The position numbers were made by a program, and so were the translations under genes. Positions 34,306 to 42,942 of a stretch of DNA of 64,000 bases are shown here, one piece after another. A model generated the notes under the pieces. The model worked only from the letters and a program-made list of their open reading frames with translations, had not been told where the DNA came from and did no database searches. The stretch's first letter is position 1. Each line of letters begins with the position of its first letter. The stretch spans positions 1-64,000 of the forward strand of contig CAYRIO010000018.1 of the NCBI GenBank assembly GCA_964424355.1. Reading direction: 5' to 3'. The DNA comes from CAZEHS01 sp964424355. GTDB lineage: Bacteria; Bacillota; Clostridia; Peptostreptococcales; Acidaminobacteraceae.

Positions 34306-34644
34306 ATGAAAGGGAAAATGCCGGCAGGAATGCCAGGAAACATGAACCAAATGATGAAGCAGGTTCAAAAGATGCAGCGGGATATGGAGAAGACACAGCA
34401 GGAACTTGAGGAAAAGATCTATGAATCCTCTGCAGGTGGCGGAACAATCCATGTGAAGGTTACAGGAAAGAAAGAACTGAAGGAAATTATATTGGATCCC
34501 AGCATTGTGGACCCAGACGATGTTGAAATGCTTCAGGATTTGATCATGGTTGCTGTAAACGAGGCATTAAAGACGGCAGAGACTGAAATTGCCAGAGAAA
34601 TGGGCAAAATCACCGGCGGAATGAACCTCCCAGGCATGTTTTAA
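34306..34644 (+). CDS. Nucleoid-associated protein, YbaB/EbfC family
   Basis: 112-aa DNA-binding dimer. It has a Met/Gln-rich N-terminus (NMNQMMKQVQKMQRDM), then SSAGGGTIHVKVTGKKEL and a C-terminal helix ending GGMNLPGMF, all typical. It starts 1 nt after dnaX ends. The function of the family is general nucleoid binding, often linked to dnaX and recR. Confidence 0.93.
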   Translation: MKGKMPAGMPGNMNQMMKQVQKMQRDMEKTQQELEEKIYESSAGGGTIHVKVTGKKELKEIILDPSIVDPDDVEMLQDLIMVAVNEALKTAETEIAREMGKITGGMNLPGMF

Positions 34645-34673
34645 AGGCTTGAGCACCACACTCAGGAGGTTTC

Positions 34674-35276
34674 ATGCAAATATATCCTGCTTCAATTGAG
34701 CGGTTGATTGAGTCTCTCTCAAGGCTCCCGGGAATCGGAAAAAAAACGGCCCAAAGGCTTGCTTTCTATATGGTGAATGCTCGAAGCCGAGACCCTCAGG
34801 AACTGGCGGAGGCAATCTTGGACGCACGGGCCAAAATAAGGTATTGCAGTATTTGTGGAAATTATACGGATGTTGACCCCTGCGGAATTTGCACGAGTAC
34901 TACCAGGGATTCCGGTCTGCTGTGTGTGGTGGAGGATCCCAGGGACGTTGCAGCCATGGAGCGAACCCGAGAATACAAAGGGATGTACCATGTCCTGCAC
35001 GGAGCCATTTCTCCTCTGGATGGTGTCGGACCTGAAGATATTCGGGTCAAAGAACTCCTGGGTCGGCTAGGCGGTGATCCGGAGATTCGTGAAATCATCA
35101 TGGCAACCAACCCGACCATCGAAGGTGAGGCAACGGCGATGTACATATCCCGTCTGGTCAAGCCCTTGGGGATTTCAATTACGCGGATTGCCTATGGGAT
35201 TCCTGTGGGCGGTGATTTGGAATATGCGGATGAAGTGACGCTGGCAAAGTCGCTAGAAGGCAGACGTGAATTTTAG
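34674..35276 (+). CDS. recR: Recombination mediator RecR
   Basis: 200 aa; forms a DNA-encircling ring and works with RecF and RecO to load RecA. Helix-hairpin-helix LSRLPGIGKKTAQRLAFY near residue 16-33, zinc finger CSICGNYTDVDPCGIC near 57-72, and a Toprim domain beginning LLCVVEDPRDVAAMER near 80. AGGAGG precedes the start. A terminator follows. Confidence 0.96.
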   Translation: MQIYPASIERLIESLSRLPGIGKKTAQRLAFYMVNARSRDPQELAEAILDARAKIRYCSICGNYTDVDPCGICTSTTRDSGLLCVVEDPRDVAAMERTREYKGMYHVLHGAISPLDGVGPEDIRVKELLGRLGGDPEIREIIMATNPTIEGEATAMYISRLVKPLGISITRIAYGIPVGGDLEYADEVTLAKSLEGRREF

Positions 35277-35281
35277 ATCAG

Positions 35282-35319
35282 AAAATCATCCTTTATAATA
35301 AATGGGGATGATTTTTTTT
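35282..35319 (+). terminator. Terminator after recR
   Basis: AAAATCATCC (35282-35291) pairs with GGATGATTTT (35306-35315), continued by T (run of eight in total). Confidence 0.85.
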
Positions 35320-35342
35320 GTCCACAAAAGCAATTGTAAACT

Positions 35343-35351
35343 TGTTATAAT
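35343..35351 (+). promoter_or_regulatory. Extended -10 promoter of the hybrid kinase
   Basis: TGTTATAAT with TATAAT at 35346-35351. The bases before it (TGTAAACT, from 35335) resemble the 5' half of the TGTAAAC elements at 28.7 and 29.0 kb, which may be coincidence. Confidence 0.5.
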
Positions 35352-35389
35352 GAATGGAGTCAGAGTCCTACACAACCGGAGGTTTTTCA

Positions 35390-36649
35390 ATGAATGGAGA
35401 AAAACAATCCTTAGATGAACTCCAAGCGCAGCTCACTGAAAAAGAGGGGACAATCAGAACGCTTCAGGAAACCCTTGCCCAGATGGATAAGAACCGGAGT
35501 TCGGAGCAGGCTAAATCCGAATTCAATTCAAATACATCCCATGAAATACGGACGCCGATGAATGGGATCATCGGGATGATTCAACTCTTGGAGCAATCCA
35601 ATCTGAATGAGAAGCAGAGCGAACTGCTGAAATACCTTCGGGATGCTTCTGATCAGCTGCTGGAGGTTGTTGACAGGCGTTTGACACGATCCGGCGGAGA
35701 GCAGGGTGTGCTCCAGCTGATTGAAGAAGAATTCAATTTTTCAGATTTTCTAAAGCATACACTCAACAGTAAAGAAAAAGCTGCCGTTCAAAAAGGGCTG
35801 ACCTTGGATTACAAAATCAGCAGCCAAGTTCCAGAGGTGATGATTCTGGATAAGTACCGACTGAGCCAAATCTTATCAAACATCATCGATAATGCGATCA
35901 AGTTCTCACGAATTGGTAACATCGAAATCCTATGTGATGCGGAATTCACGGAGAATCAGCAGCGGACGTTGATTTTTCGAATTGTAGATACTGGGATCGG
36001 AATTCCGGAAGAAAAAGTGAGCAGCCTGTTCGGCGGAAGCGAAAAAGTGGACGGCGTGAATACGCGGAGCTTCAGCGGCGCAGGGCAAGGGCTCAGTATC
36101 TCCAAAAAACTGACAGACCTGATGAATGGTCAGATTACGGTGGAAAGTCATTATGGGATCGGCACCACCTTTCTTGTAAAGATCCCCGTGGCCGTCAGTG
36201 AATTTGAAGCAAGGAAAATTCAGAGACAGCAGGAGAGAGAGACTCAGCCCCCGCTCGTAGAATCGCAGGAGATGGATTTGCGCAGGAAGATTCTCATTGC
36301 AGAGGACGAGGTCTTGGGCAGGATCACCCTTAAATTCATGCTGAAAGATCGGTATGATGTGATTTTTGCAAAGAATGGCAGACAGGCAGTGGATTTATAT
36401 TTTGCGCATTCACCAGATTTAGTGTTGATGGACATCATGATGCCAGTGATCAATGGCTTTGAAGCATTCGATGAAATCGATAAAAAGGCGGTCGGCAAGC
36501 GTGCTCCGATTATTGCCTGCACTGCAAAGGTCATCAAAACGGAAAAGGAATACCTGGTTAGCTATGGGTTTGACGACTATATTTCAAAGCCTATCGATAT
36601 GAAACATCTTCACCAACTGATTGAACAGCATTTGAATGGAGCTCGCTAA
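35390..36649 (+). CDS. Sensorless hybrid histidine kinase/response regulator
   Basis: 419 aa from the ATG at 35390 (GGAGG 7 nt upstream). There is no membrane segment and no recognisable sensor domain; residues 1-45 are a charged coiled coil. Then HisKA with His51 in SHEIRTPMNG, HATPase with N box NIIDNAIKFS near 170, DTGIGIPEEKV near 205 and GAGQGLSISKKL near 235, and a C-terminal REC domain (about 305-415) with Asp in LVLMDIMMP, Thr in ACTAK and Lys in YISKP. It is an orphan: no partner regulator is adjacent. Possibly a cytoplasmic phosphorelay component working with another protein through the coiled coil. Confidence 0.88.
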   Translation: MNGEKQSLDELQAQLTEKEGTIRTLQETLAQMDKNRSSEQAKSEFNSNTSHEIRTPMNGIIGMIQLLEQSNLNEKQSELLKYLRDASDQLLEVVDRRLTRSGGEQGVLQLIEEEFNFSDFLKHTLNSKEKAAVQKGLTLDYKISSQVPEVMILDKYRLSQILSNIIDNAIKFSRIGNIEILCDAEFTENQQRTLIFRIVDTGIGIPEEKVSSLFGGSEKVDGVNTRSFSGAGQGLSISKKLTDLMNGQITVESHYGIGTTFLVKIPVAVSEFEARKIQRQQERETQPPLVESQEMDLRRKILIAEDEVLGRITLKFMLKDRYDVIFAKNGRQAVDLYFAHSPDLVLMDIMMPVINGFEAFDEIDKKAVGKRAPIIACTAKVIKTEKEYLVSYGFDDYISKPIDMKHLHQLIEQHLNGAR

Positions 36650-36664
36650 GCGGGAGGCGAAAGT

Positions 36665-37483
36665 GTGAGAGAAGAAAGCCTGGTACTCCAATACCGTCAG
36701 CTTCAGAAGCAAGAGAACCGAACACTGGAGAAGAGTGTCCCCTCTCTTTTGAATCCATCCGTAAAAAAGCTGAACGATTTAATTGAAGATAAAACGAATA
36801 TGGATTTGCTCTTTGAAATAACGAAGGCCACGGAGCCGATCCTTGCTGGTTATCTGAAGAAGTATACGCCCTTTCGCGAGCGGGAAAGCCGAAAGCTTCA
36901 GATCCTTAAGGGTTTGGGAATAGCGGATCAGGAGGAAATTTTCACGGTTAGAACGACTGTCATTGATAATTATGTGAAGTCAGCGGTTCAAAAAAACGGT
37001 ATTTTTGCGACGTTCACCGGTGGCGTCGGTGCAATCGGAGGAATCGCAGTCGCGATGATGGAGCTTCCGGTACTGATGCGGACCGCGGTTGAAACCTTGG
37101 AGTACACCTGTGAGGCATATGGACACGATGCCCAGAATTACTTTGAGAAAGTGTATCTGTTGATGCTGGTACCCTTTTCATTGATAGAGGATCCAGAAAA
37201 CCGGAAAATGATCTATGGGAAAATGAAACTGCTTGAAGCCTGGATGAAGCGGGAGGATATTCCCCTGACACAGCGGGAACGGTACTATCCCCCACAGGAA
37301 GCGGCAGCTTTCTGCGCAGCTCATGTTGCAAGGGCATTGGTAGCGAATCGCTTACTTCAGGCGGTTCCTTTGGTAGGGTCGGTTCTGGGCGCTTCGATGA
37401 ATTTTGATTTTGTTCATCGTTTGGGAAAGCAGGGCCAACTGATATACAAGCGGAGATATCTGGAGAAACGGCTGGGACTGTGA
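36665..37483 (+). CDS. EcsC family protein
   Basis: 272 aa. The start is GTG at 36665 with GGGAGG 7 nt upstream, 15 nt after the kinase gene, so co-transcription is likely. The central glycine-rich hydrophobic segment (FTGGVGAIGGIAVAMMELPVL, about residues 116-136) and the C-terminal LLQAVPLVGSVLGASMNFDF are typical of the EcsC family, a membrane-associated group of unknown biochemistry. A functional link to the hybrid kinase is suggested only by position. Confidence 0.7.
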   Translation: MREESLVLQYRQLQKQENRTLEKSVPSLLNPSVKKLNDLIEDKTNMDLLFEITKATEPILAGYLKKYTPFRERESRKLQILKGLGIADQEEIFTVRTTVIDNYVKSAVQKNGIFATFTGGVGAIGGIAVAMMELPVLMRTAVETLEYTCEAYGHDAQNYFEKVYLLMLVPFSLIEDPENRKMIYGKMKLLEAWMKREDIPLTQRERYYPPQEAAAFCAAHVARALVANRLLQAVPLVGSVLGASMNFDFVHRLGKQGQLIYKRRYLEKRLGL

Positions 37484-37521
37484 AACCAAACTCGGTTCAA
37501 CAGGCGCTGTGCCATATTTCA

Positions 37522-37558
37522 AAAAGCCGGCGTCCTTGTGGAAAAGGGGCCGGCTTTT
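37522..37558 (+). terminator. Terminator after the EcsC gene
   Basis: AAAAGCCGGC (37522-37531) pairs with GCCGGCTTTT (37549-37558). Confidence 0.85.
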
Positions 37559-37638
37559 ACGCAGGGACACACATCCGGAGGCTCCTGTCTGTATCCTGTT
37601 ACGGCCAGTATTGAAAAGACACCGGGGCGGAGGAGTTG

Positions 37639-37780
37639 TGATATAATTTTATTTGTGGAAACGTCTTCTGCCGCAATCCGGTGCGATTGTTGACCGAAAG
37701 TACGATGCGCATTTTAACCGCATGAGGATGGACAAGCGTCGTATCCCATGAGGTCATCCGATAGACAGCGAGGGAATCAT
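37639..37780 (+). promoter_or_regulatory. Promoter and structured leader before the rlmL-like gene
   Basis: Extended -10 TGATATAAT (TATAAT at 37642-37647) begins a leader of about 130 nt. The leader can fold: GGAT-GAC-AAGC-GTC-ATCC is a hairpin near 37727-37747, and CATGAGG occurs twice. It does not show the RNase P RNA core (GAGGAAAGTCC) often found before this gene in Bacilli, nor a riboswitch I recognise. Confidence 0.4.
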
Positions 37781-38932
37781 ATGAAAAAAGTAAGATGCAT
37801 TGCAACCGCCGCGTTTGGTATTGAAAGCGTGCTGGCCTATGAAATCAAAGCCTTGGGCTTTGAAGGGGTTGAAGTTTTCAATGGGTACGTGGAGTACGAT
37901 GCGGACCTCCAGGGGATCTGTAAGTCAAACCTGTGGCTTCGTACGGCAGAACGGGTTTTTATAAAAATAGGGTCCTTTAAAGCAGAGACCTTCGAAGAGC
38001 TTTTTCAAGGTGTAAAAAAACTCCCTTGGGGAGAGTGGCTTAGTGGGGACAGCGAATTCCCTGTGAATGGCAAGTCGGTTAAAAGCAAACTCTTCAGTGT
38101 TTCTGATTGCCAGGCGATCACCAAAAAAGCGGTTGTGGAGTGCATGAAGGCACATACCGGAATCGAGTGGTTTGCTGAAAAAGGCCCCAAATTTCCGATT
38201 ACAGTCGCTCTGCTGAAGGATGAGGCGACGTTGATGATCGACACCAGCGGAGAAGGACTGCACCGACGGGGCTACAGGGTGCGCGGCAATGAAGCGCCCC
38301 TAAAGGAAACCCTTGCGTCTGCACTGGTTCAGCTTTCCAGATGGCGGCCGAACCAAATGCTGGCGGACCCTTTTTGCGGTACGGGGACAATCTTGATTGA
38401 AGCGGCCTTGATGGCGAGGAATATCGCACCGGGATTGAACCGCAAATTCATTTCGGAAACTTGGCCCGGGATTCCGACGGAGCTGTGGAAAAGCGAACGG
38501 AAAGAAGCCTACAGCGCCATGAAAATGGATCTTCCCCTGCAAATCATGGGAACGGACAAAGACCCGCAGGCCATCAAGACTGCGCGGATCAATGCGGAAG
38601 AAGCCGGTGTGGAGGACTGCATCACGTTTGAGATTCAGGATCTGGACTCGTTTTCTATCCATGGAACAGGGGGCGTTATCGTCACGAATCCACCCTATGG
38701 GGAACGTATGGGAGAAATTGAAGAGGTCAGCGCGCTATACACCTTGCTGGGAAAAAAACTGAAAACCATGGAAACGTGGTCGCTTAATGCCATTACGGCT
38801 TTTGAAGGTTTCGAAAAGGTCTATGGGCAAAAGGCCGCTAAAAACAGGAAGATCTACAATGGTCGGATCAAGTGTTACTTTTATCAATATCCCGGTGTCA
38901 GACCTGCCCGAAAGGAGCCTCCCGTTGGCTAA
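37781..38932 (+). CDS. THUMP-domain class I RNA methyltransferase, RlmL/YpsC-like
   Basis: 383 aa from the ATG at 37781 (GAGGG 6 nt upstream). N-terminal ferredoxin-like/THUMP region (residues 1-155), then a Rossmann methyltransferase with DPFCGTGTILIEAALMARN near 195-213 and the catalytic NPPYGER near 303. The family methylates a guanine N2 of 23S rRNA (G2445 in E. coli RlmL). Its 3' end overlaps yqeC by 8 nt. Confidence 0.9.
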   Translation: MKKVRCIATAAFGIESVLAYEIKALGFEGVEVFNGYVEYDADLQGICKSNLWLRTAERVFIKIGSFKAETFEELFQGVKKLPWGEWLSGDSEFPVNGKSVKSKLFSVSDCQAITKKAVVECMKAHTGIEWFAEKGPKFPITVALLKDEATLMIDTSGEGLHRRGYRVRGNEAPLKETLASALVQLSRWRPNQMLADPFCGTGTILIEAALMARNIAPGLNRKFISETWPGIPTELWKSERKEAYSAMKMDLPLQIMGTDKDPQAIKTARINAEEAGVEDCITFEIQDLDSFSIHGTGGVIVTNPPYGERMGEIEEVSALYTLLGKKLKTMETWSLNAITAFEGFEKVYGQKAAKNRKIYNGRIKCYFYQYPGVRPARKEPPVG

Positions 38933-39653
38933 GGACCTGATATCACTGCTGGGACTTCCCGAGAAGGGACCTGCAATGATCGCAGTCGTCGGCGCAGGCG
39001 GAAAAACGACGACCATGCTGGCGCTGGCCCATGGCTACAAGGCCTTGAACTTAAGGGTCCTGGTTACCACAACCACCCGGATCTATGTACCGGATGAGGC
39101 ATCCCGAGATTTTCTCATCCTGGGAACACAGGATCCACGGCTGCTCAATGCAATACCTGCGGGGACAATCACGGTGGTTGGCGAAGGTGTGGAGGATAAC
39201 GGGAAATTGGTCAGTGTTTCTTCCGAGTGGCTGAATCGGATGTATCAGGAAGGGCAATTTGAGATCATTTTAATGGAAGCCGATGGATCGAAGGGAAAGC
39301 CTCTAAAAGCGCCTGCATCCCATGAACCGGTCATTCCGGCGGACTCAACCCATGTGATCGGTGTTATCGGGATGGATGCTTTTGGTCAGGCACTCAGCGA
39401 CCGGTGGATCCATCGCTTAGAGGAATTTCTTGCGGTTACAGGCGGTGTGGCAGGTCAGATGATTGACGAGGACATGTTGGTAAAATTGATCGGATCGCCC
39501 GTGGGGTTATTCAAGAACGCACCTGCTGAGGCCCAAAGAATCCTGCTCTTGAATAAATGTACGGATTTTTACCGCTCGAAGGCTGCGGAGAGCCTGATTG
39601 CAGCATGTGTTCGACAGGGTGCCGGCAATCTGACGGGAGGCGCGTGGCGATGA
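38925..39653 (+). CDS. yqeC: Selenium-dependent hydroxylase accessory protein YqeC
   Basis: 242 aa from the TTG at 38925; AAAGGAG lies 7 nt upstream. A longer start inside the previous gene is less likely. A P-loop (VVGAGGKTTTMLALA, about residue 20-34) and the downstream MEADGSKGKPLKAP (about 120-133) are family features. YqeC is linked to maturation of selenium-dependent molybdenum hydroxylases; its biochemical role is not settled. It overlaps the next gene, a MobA/MocA-like enzyme, by 4 nt, supporting a molybdenum cofactor role. Confidence 0.85.
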   Translation: MAKDLISLLGLPEKGPAMIAVVGAGGKTTTMLALAHGYKALNLRVLVTTTTRIYVPDEASRDFLILGTQDPRLLNAIPAGTITVVGEGVEDNGKLVSVSSEWLNRMYQEGQFEIILMEADGSKGKPLKAPASHEPVIPADSTHVIGVIGMDAFGQALSDRWIHRLEEFLAVTGGVAGQMIDEDMLVKLIGSPVGLFKNAPAEAQRILLLNKCTDFYRSKAAESLIAACVRQGAGNLTGGAWR

Positions 39654-40270
39654 TTCATCTTGTCATCATGGCTTCAGGATTTTCTAGGCGAATGGGACAG
39701 GACAAGCTGCTGGTGGACCTGCAAGGGAAGACGGTGATCCAATGGGTCATTGAGGCGGCGAGGCAAACAGGCATAGAGAGCATTACCGTTGTCTACAGGG
39801 ATCCAAGGGTATCGGATATTGCTGAAGCCTGTGGTGTTTCAGCACTTTACAACCCATGGGCTTTTTTAGGTCAAAGTGCGGGGATCCGCCTAGCGGTTGA
39901 AATGTTGCCATCGGCGGAGGGCTATCTTTTTCTTGCAGGGGATCAGCCGCTGATATCCAAAGAGTCCTTACTGCATGTGATTGAGACCCACCGGAAAACA
40001 AAGGCACAGATTGTTTCTGCTGCCTGGCAGGGAAACAGGACACTGCCCGCTCTATTCAGCCGCTCTCTCGCCAGGCATCTGCTCTCGCTGGATGGAGACC
40101 AGGGCGGAAGATCCCTGATAGAATGTGGCCTTTATACGGTTGCCTATCAGGAGCTATGCGGAGTGGAGGAGCAGTGGGATGTTGACACTGCCGAGGCGTT
40201 GAAAAGGATTAAGAAGTGGTTAGATGCCAGAGCGGGAACAGGAAGCTGTCATGATGAGCAAACACGCTAA
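39650..40270 (+). CDS. MocA/MobA-like molybdenum cofactor nucleotidyltransferase
   Basis: 206 aa from the ATG at 39650, which overlaps the yqeC stop. The N-terminal NTP-binding signature is MASGFSRRMGQDKLL, and FLAGDQPLISKE near residue 104 is the metal-binding GDQP motif of the MocA/MobA group. Such enzymes attach CMP or GMP to molybdopterin for hydroxylases. Substrate choice (CTP or GTP) cannot be decided. It ends inside the next gene. Confidence 0.85.
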   Translation: MIHLVIMASGFSRRMGQDKLLVDLQGKTVIQWVIEAARQTGIESITVVYRDPRVSDIAEACGVSALYNPWAFLGQSAGIRLAVEMLPSAEGYLFLAGDQPLISKESLLHVIETHRKTKAQIVSAAWQGNRTLPALFSRSLARHLLSLDGDQGGRSLIECGLYTVAYQELCGVEEQWDVDTAEALKRIKKWLDARAGTGSCHDEQTR

Positions 40271-41390
40271 AAAAACAAAACGACGTTCTTCTCGAAAATT
40301 GCGGCAGATGAGGCTGCTGATTTTGATTTGCCTCACTGCCGGAATGCTCTATTACTGGGGACCGATCACCGCTGCTGTACAGGTCTGGATTCCTGCAGGC
40401 AAACAAGATGCAGCCCGTTCGGCCGCTTTGGGGCTTCCTGCACAGGAGACCGAAGTGACAGTGCAAAAGGGAACGATTTTCATGCTGGCGGATCATGCGC
40501 TGAAAGCGTTGAAGTCCGATCGTTCCCTGTTGTGGTCTAAAGAACTGAAAGACCCGGCACAGTCCGTTATTCCGTCGTATGACGGCGTATTCGTGCAGTC
40601 AGAAGATGCTGAGAAGCTTCTCCGATATTCCTTCTTGGGAAAACTCATGGGCGAGGTTCCGGTTCCTGGGCCCTTCAGTCAGGTTTATGAAAGCGTCAAC
40701 GGCATTCTTTTCGAAAACCGTTCCCTGCGCCAATACACATGGACGGACAGCTCAGGCAAGGTTTTAGGGACCCAAGTGGTTCAGGAAGAGCACATTTTGA
40801 AGACAACGGTCGATACTGACAGCGGTGATACAGTCGTTGCGACACTGAAAACTGATGGCGGGACCCTGGAATCCACGCTCCATCGATTTGATTCCAGTGG
40901 CAGATTGACAGGAGCCAGAACCTTTCGGGATGCTGTCCTTTTGAATATGCAGTTTATGAACTCACGGCTTATTGTGGTCTTGGATGACCGCATGATCAGT
41001 CTGGATCAGCAGATGAAAGACCATTGGGTCGTGCGGGAACCAGCCAGATACCAGGCGGTGAGCTATGGACCGGAGAATTTTTGGGTCGATCGGGTCCAGA
41101 CCGGAGCGCAGGATAATCAAGTTCTGCAGTGCTACAATCAGGATGGAAAAGTGCTGTTCTCCCTGCCTTTTAAAGGAGAACTGACCTTGATGGCGGCTGG
41201 AGAGGGACATCAGGTCGCTGCAGTCTCGGGGCAGCGGCTTCAAATCTATTCTGAAAAAGGAATTTTGAATTCAGAAATCCAGCTGACAAAAGTACCGGAA
41301 AAAATCGTGTGGCTGAATGCGAAGCATCTGTTGATTTTTTATGGAGACTCTGTCAGCACTGAAAGCATCGATAAGAGGAATCCCCTGTGA
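40251..41390 (+). CDS. Membrane-anchored beta-propeller-like protein (DUF5711-like)
   Basis: 379 aa. It starts at ATG 40251 or 40254, GGAAG being 5 or 8 nt upstream. A Lys/Arg-rich N-terminus precedes one membrane segment (LLILICLTAGMLYYW, about residues 22-38); the rest is predicted outside the cell. The outer part is made of repeated short beta units with Asp/Gly turns, as in PQQ/WD-like propellers. It overlaps mocA (20 nt) and cvpA (4 nt). Placement before a CvpA gene fits the DUF5711 group, whose function is unknown. Confidence 0.6.
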   Translation: MMSKHAKKTKRRSSRKLRQMRLLILICLTAGMLYYWGPITAAVQVWIPAGKQDAARSAALGLPAQETEVTVQKGTIFMLADHALKALKSDRSLLWSKELKDPAQSVIPSYDGVFVQSEDAEKLLRYSFLGKLMGEVPVPGPFSQVYESVNGILFENRSLRQYTWTDSSGKVLGTQVVQEEHILKTTVDTDSGDTVVATLKTDGGTLESTLHRFDSSGRLTGARTFRDAVLLNMQFMNSRLIVVLDDRMISLDQQMKDHWVVREPARYQAVSYGPENFWVDRVQTGAQDNQVLQCYNQDGKVLFSLPFKGELTLMAAGEGHQVAAVSGQRLQIYSEKGILNSEIQLTKVPEKIVWLNAKHLLIFYGDSVSTESIDKRNPL

Positions 41391-42052
41391 AAATCATGGA
41401 TATAATCATTTTGGCGCTGGTTTTGTTTTGTGCCGTCCGGGGGGGAGCCCGTGGCTTTTGGCTAACGGCGGCCAGGCTTTTCGGCATTTTAGCCGCAGCG
41501 GCAGGGGCCTGGTTTCTGCACCCCGCGCTGAAAGCCTGGCTCAGGAATGAGCCGGGTTTGATTACCGGATTTCAGAAAACACTGCTGGGCCCTTTTTTGA
41601 ATCATGTATCTCCAGAAGGAACCCAGAGTGTTCTGGTGCGGTTGGCAGACGTTCTGAATCAGTCAAAGCTTCCTGGATTCATCAAGAAAATCCTTCTCAC
41701 CTCGGGGGATTCACCGAATGGGATCCTGGTGACCTTAAATGAAACAACGCTGTCCCTGCTGAGTTTCATTGCCTTGCTGGTGGGTATGATCCTGGTCATT
41801 CAGGTCATGTCCCTGGTGCTGGACCGGTTCTTTAAACTGCCCGGGCTGAGCTTGCTCAATCGCGGGTTGGGGACGGTCCTGGGTGGCGCTGAAGGGATTT
41901 TTCTCACCGGGGTGATCCTGGCAATCCTAACCCCTTGGATTGCTTTCCGGCCGGAAGGGTTTTTGGCAAAATCGGTTGCCGGCAGTCCTGTAGCGGGATG
42001 GCTGTATCAGCATAATTACCTGCTCACACTCATAGATTTCACATTCAAATAG
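41387..42052 (+). CDS. CvpA family membrane protein
   Basis: 221 aa with about four membrane segments; begins MKIMDIIILALVLFCAVRGGARGF, the CvpA pattern of an N-terminal membrane helix followed by a Gly/Arg-rich turn. The start is GTG at 41387, overlapping the previous stop (GTGA). CvpA proteins influence colicin V export, envelope integrity and biofilm in other bacteria. yedF follows after 12 nt. Confidence 0.8.
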   Translation: MKIMDIIILALVLFCAVRGGARGFWLTAARLFGILAAAAGAWFLHPALKAWLRNEPGLITGFQKTLLGPFLNHVSPEGTQSVLVRLADVLNQSKLPGFIKKILLTSGDSPNGILVTLNETTLSLLSFIALLVGMILVIQVMSLVLDRFFKLPGLSLLNRGLGTVLGGAEGIFLTGVILAILTPWIAFRPEGFLAKSVAGSPVAGWLYQHNYLLTLIDFTFK

Positions 42053-42064
42053 GAGGAGTCGCAT

Positions 42065-42667
42065 ATGGTACGGAAAATCGAAGTGGATGCCAGAGGCATG
42101 GAATGCCCAAAGCCGGTGATTTTCACGAAAAAGGCACTGGAAGAAAATCGGGGAACCACCGTCACCAGCATTGTCGACAATGAGACAGCCAGAGAGAACA
42201 TACTCAAGTTTGCAAAAAGTCAAAACGTGGAGACACATGTCATGGAGCGTGAAGGAATTTGGTATATAGACCTTTATCAGAATGCCATGGAGCCCGCAAA
42301 AGAAATGCTCCCTGAGAAGAAGCCGGAGATTCAGGATCTGGTGATCCTGGTGGGCACGCCTCTCTTTGGGAACGGTGACCGTGAGTTGGGTGAGATCCTG
42401 ATGAAGGGATACATGTATACCCTGACGGAAACAAAGCCCTATCCCAAGGCCCTCCTCTTCGTGAACAGCGGCGTAACCCTTACCCTGGAGGATTCTCCCG
42501 TGCTGGAGCATTTAAGGAAACTTGAATCTGAAGGCGTACAGATCCTTTCCTGCGGAACCTGTCTGGATTACTATAAAGTGAAAGATAAACTTTCCGTTGG
42601 CGGTGTCGGCAACATGTATGCGATTGTTGAACTGATGAATGGCGCACGGAACAGCATCAGGCTATAA
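42065..42667 (+). CDS. yedF: Sulfurtransferase-like selenium metabolism protein YedF
   Basis: 200 aa. The N-terminal TusA-like domain has the active Cys in ARGMECPKPVI (about residue 14). The C-terminal DsrE-like domain has SCGTCLDYY (about 159). This fusion is typical of selenium-using anaerobes. AGGAG lies 7 nt upstream. DUF3343, its usual partner, follows directly. Confidence 0.9.
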   Translation: MVRKIEVDARGMECPKPVIFTKKALEENRGTTVTSIVDNETARENILKFAKSQNVETHVMEREGIWYIDLYQNAMEPAKEMLPEKKPEIQDLVILVGTPLFGNGDRELGEILMKGYMYTLTETKPYPKALLFVNSGVTLTLEDSPVLEHLRKLESEGVQILSCGTCLDYYKVKDKLSVGGVGNMYAIVELMNGARNSIRL

Positions 42668-42671
42668 GATC

Positions 42672-42941
42672 ATGACGACCTACTACCTGATCACGTTTGA
42701 ATCCACCCATCTGGCCATTCGCACAGAGCGGGCGTTGAAAGTGAAATACAAGGTTACCATGATTCCCACCCCCAGGGATTTAAGCGCCAGCTGTGGCCTG
42801 TCCCTGATGCTGGAATCCGATGCCGTGGAAGGAGCCTGTTCCGATTTGGCGGATCAGGGGTTCGAAGGCATGCACCTGTACCGGGTGACCCGCGTTGAGT
42901 CAGGTCCCCGGCAGTATGAGGAATTGGAATGGAGGCCCTGA
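42672..42941 (+). CDS. DUF3343 protein, putative Se/S carrier-like
   Basis: 89 aa from the ATG at 42672; no good ribosome-binding site, so coupling to yedF is likely. Motifs: YLITFESTHLAIRTERALK and PTPRDLSASCGLSL with the conserved SCGL cysteine (about residue 40). It is found beside YedF and selenophosphate genes in Firmicutes; a carrier role is proposed but not proven. Confidence 0.82.
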   Translation: MTTYYLITFESTHLAIRTERALKVKYKVTMIPTPRDLSASCGLSLMLESDAVEGACSDLADQGFEGMHLYRVTRVESGPRQYEELEWRP

Positions 42942-42942
42942 G

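Noticed and set aside
37648..37780. RNase P RNA (rnpB) before the RlmL-like gene
   Set aside because: Position would fit Bacilli, but the conserved GAGGAAAGTCC core is absent and the region is too short.
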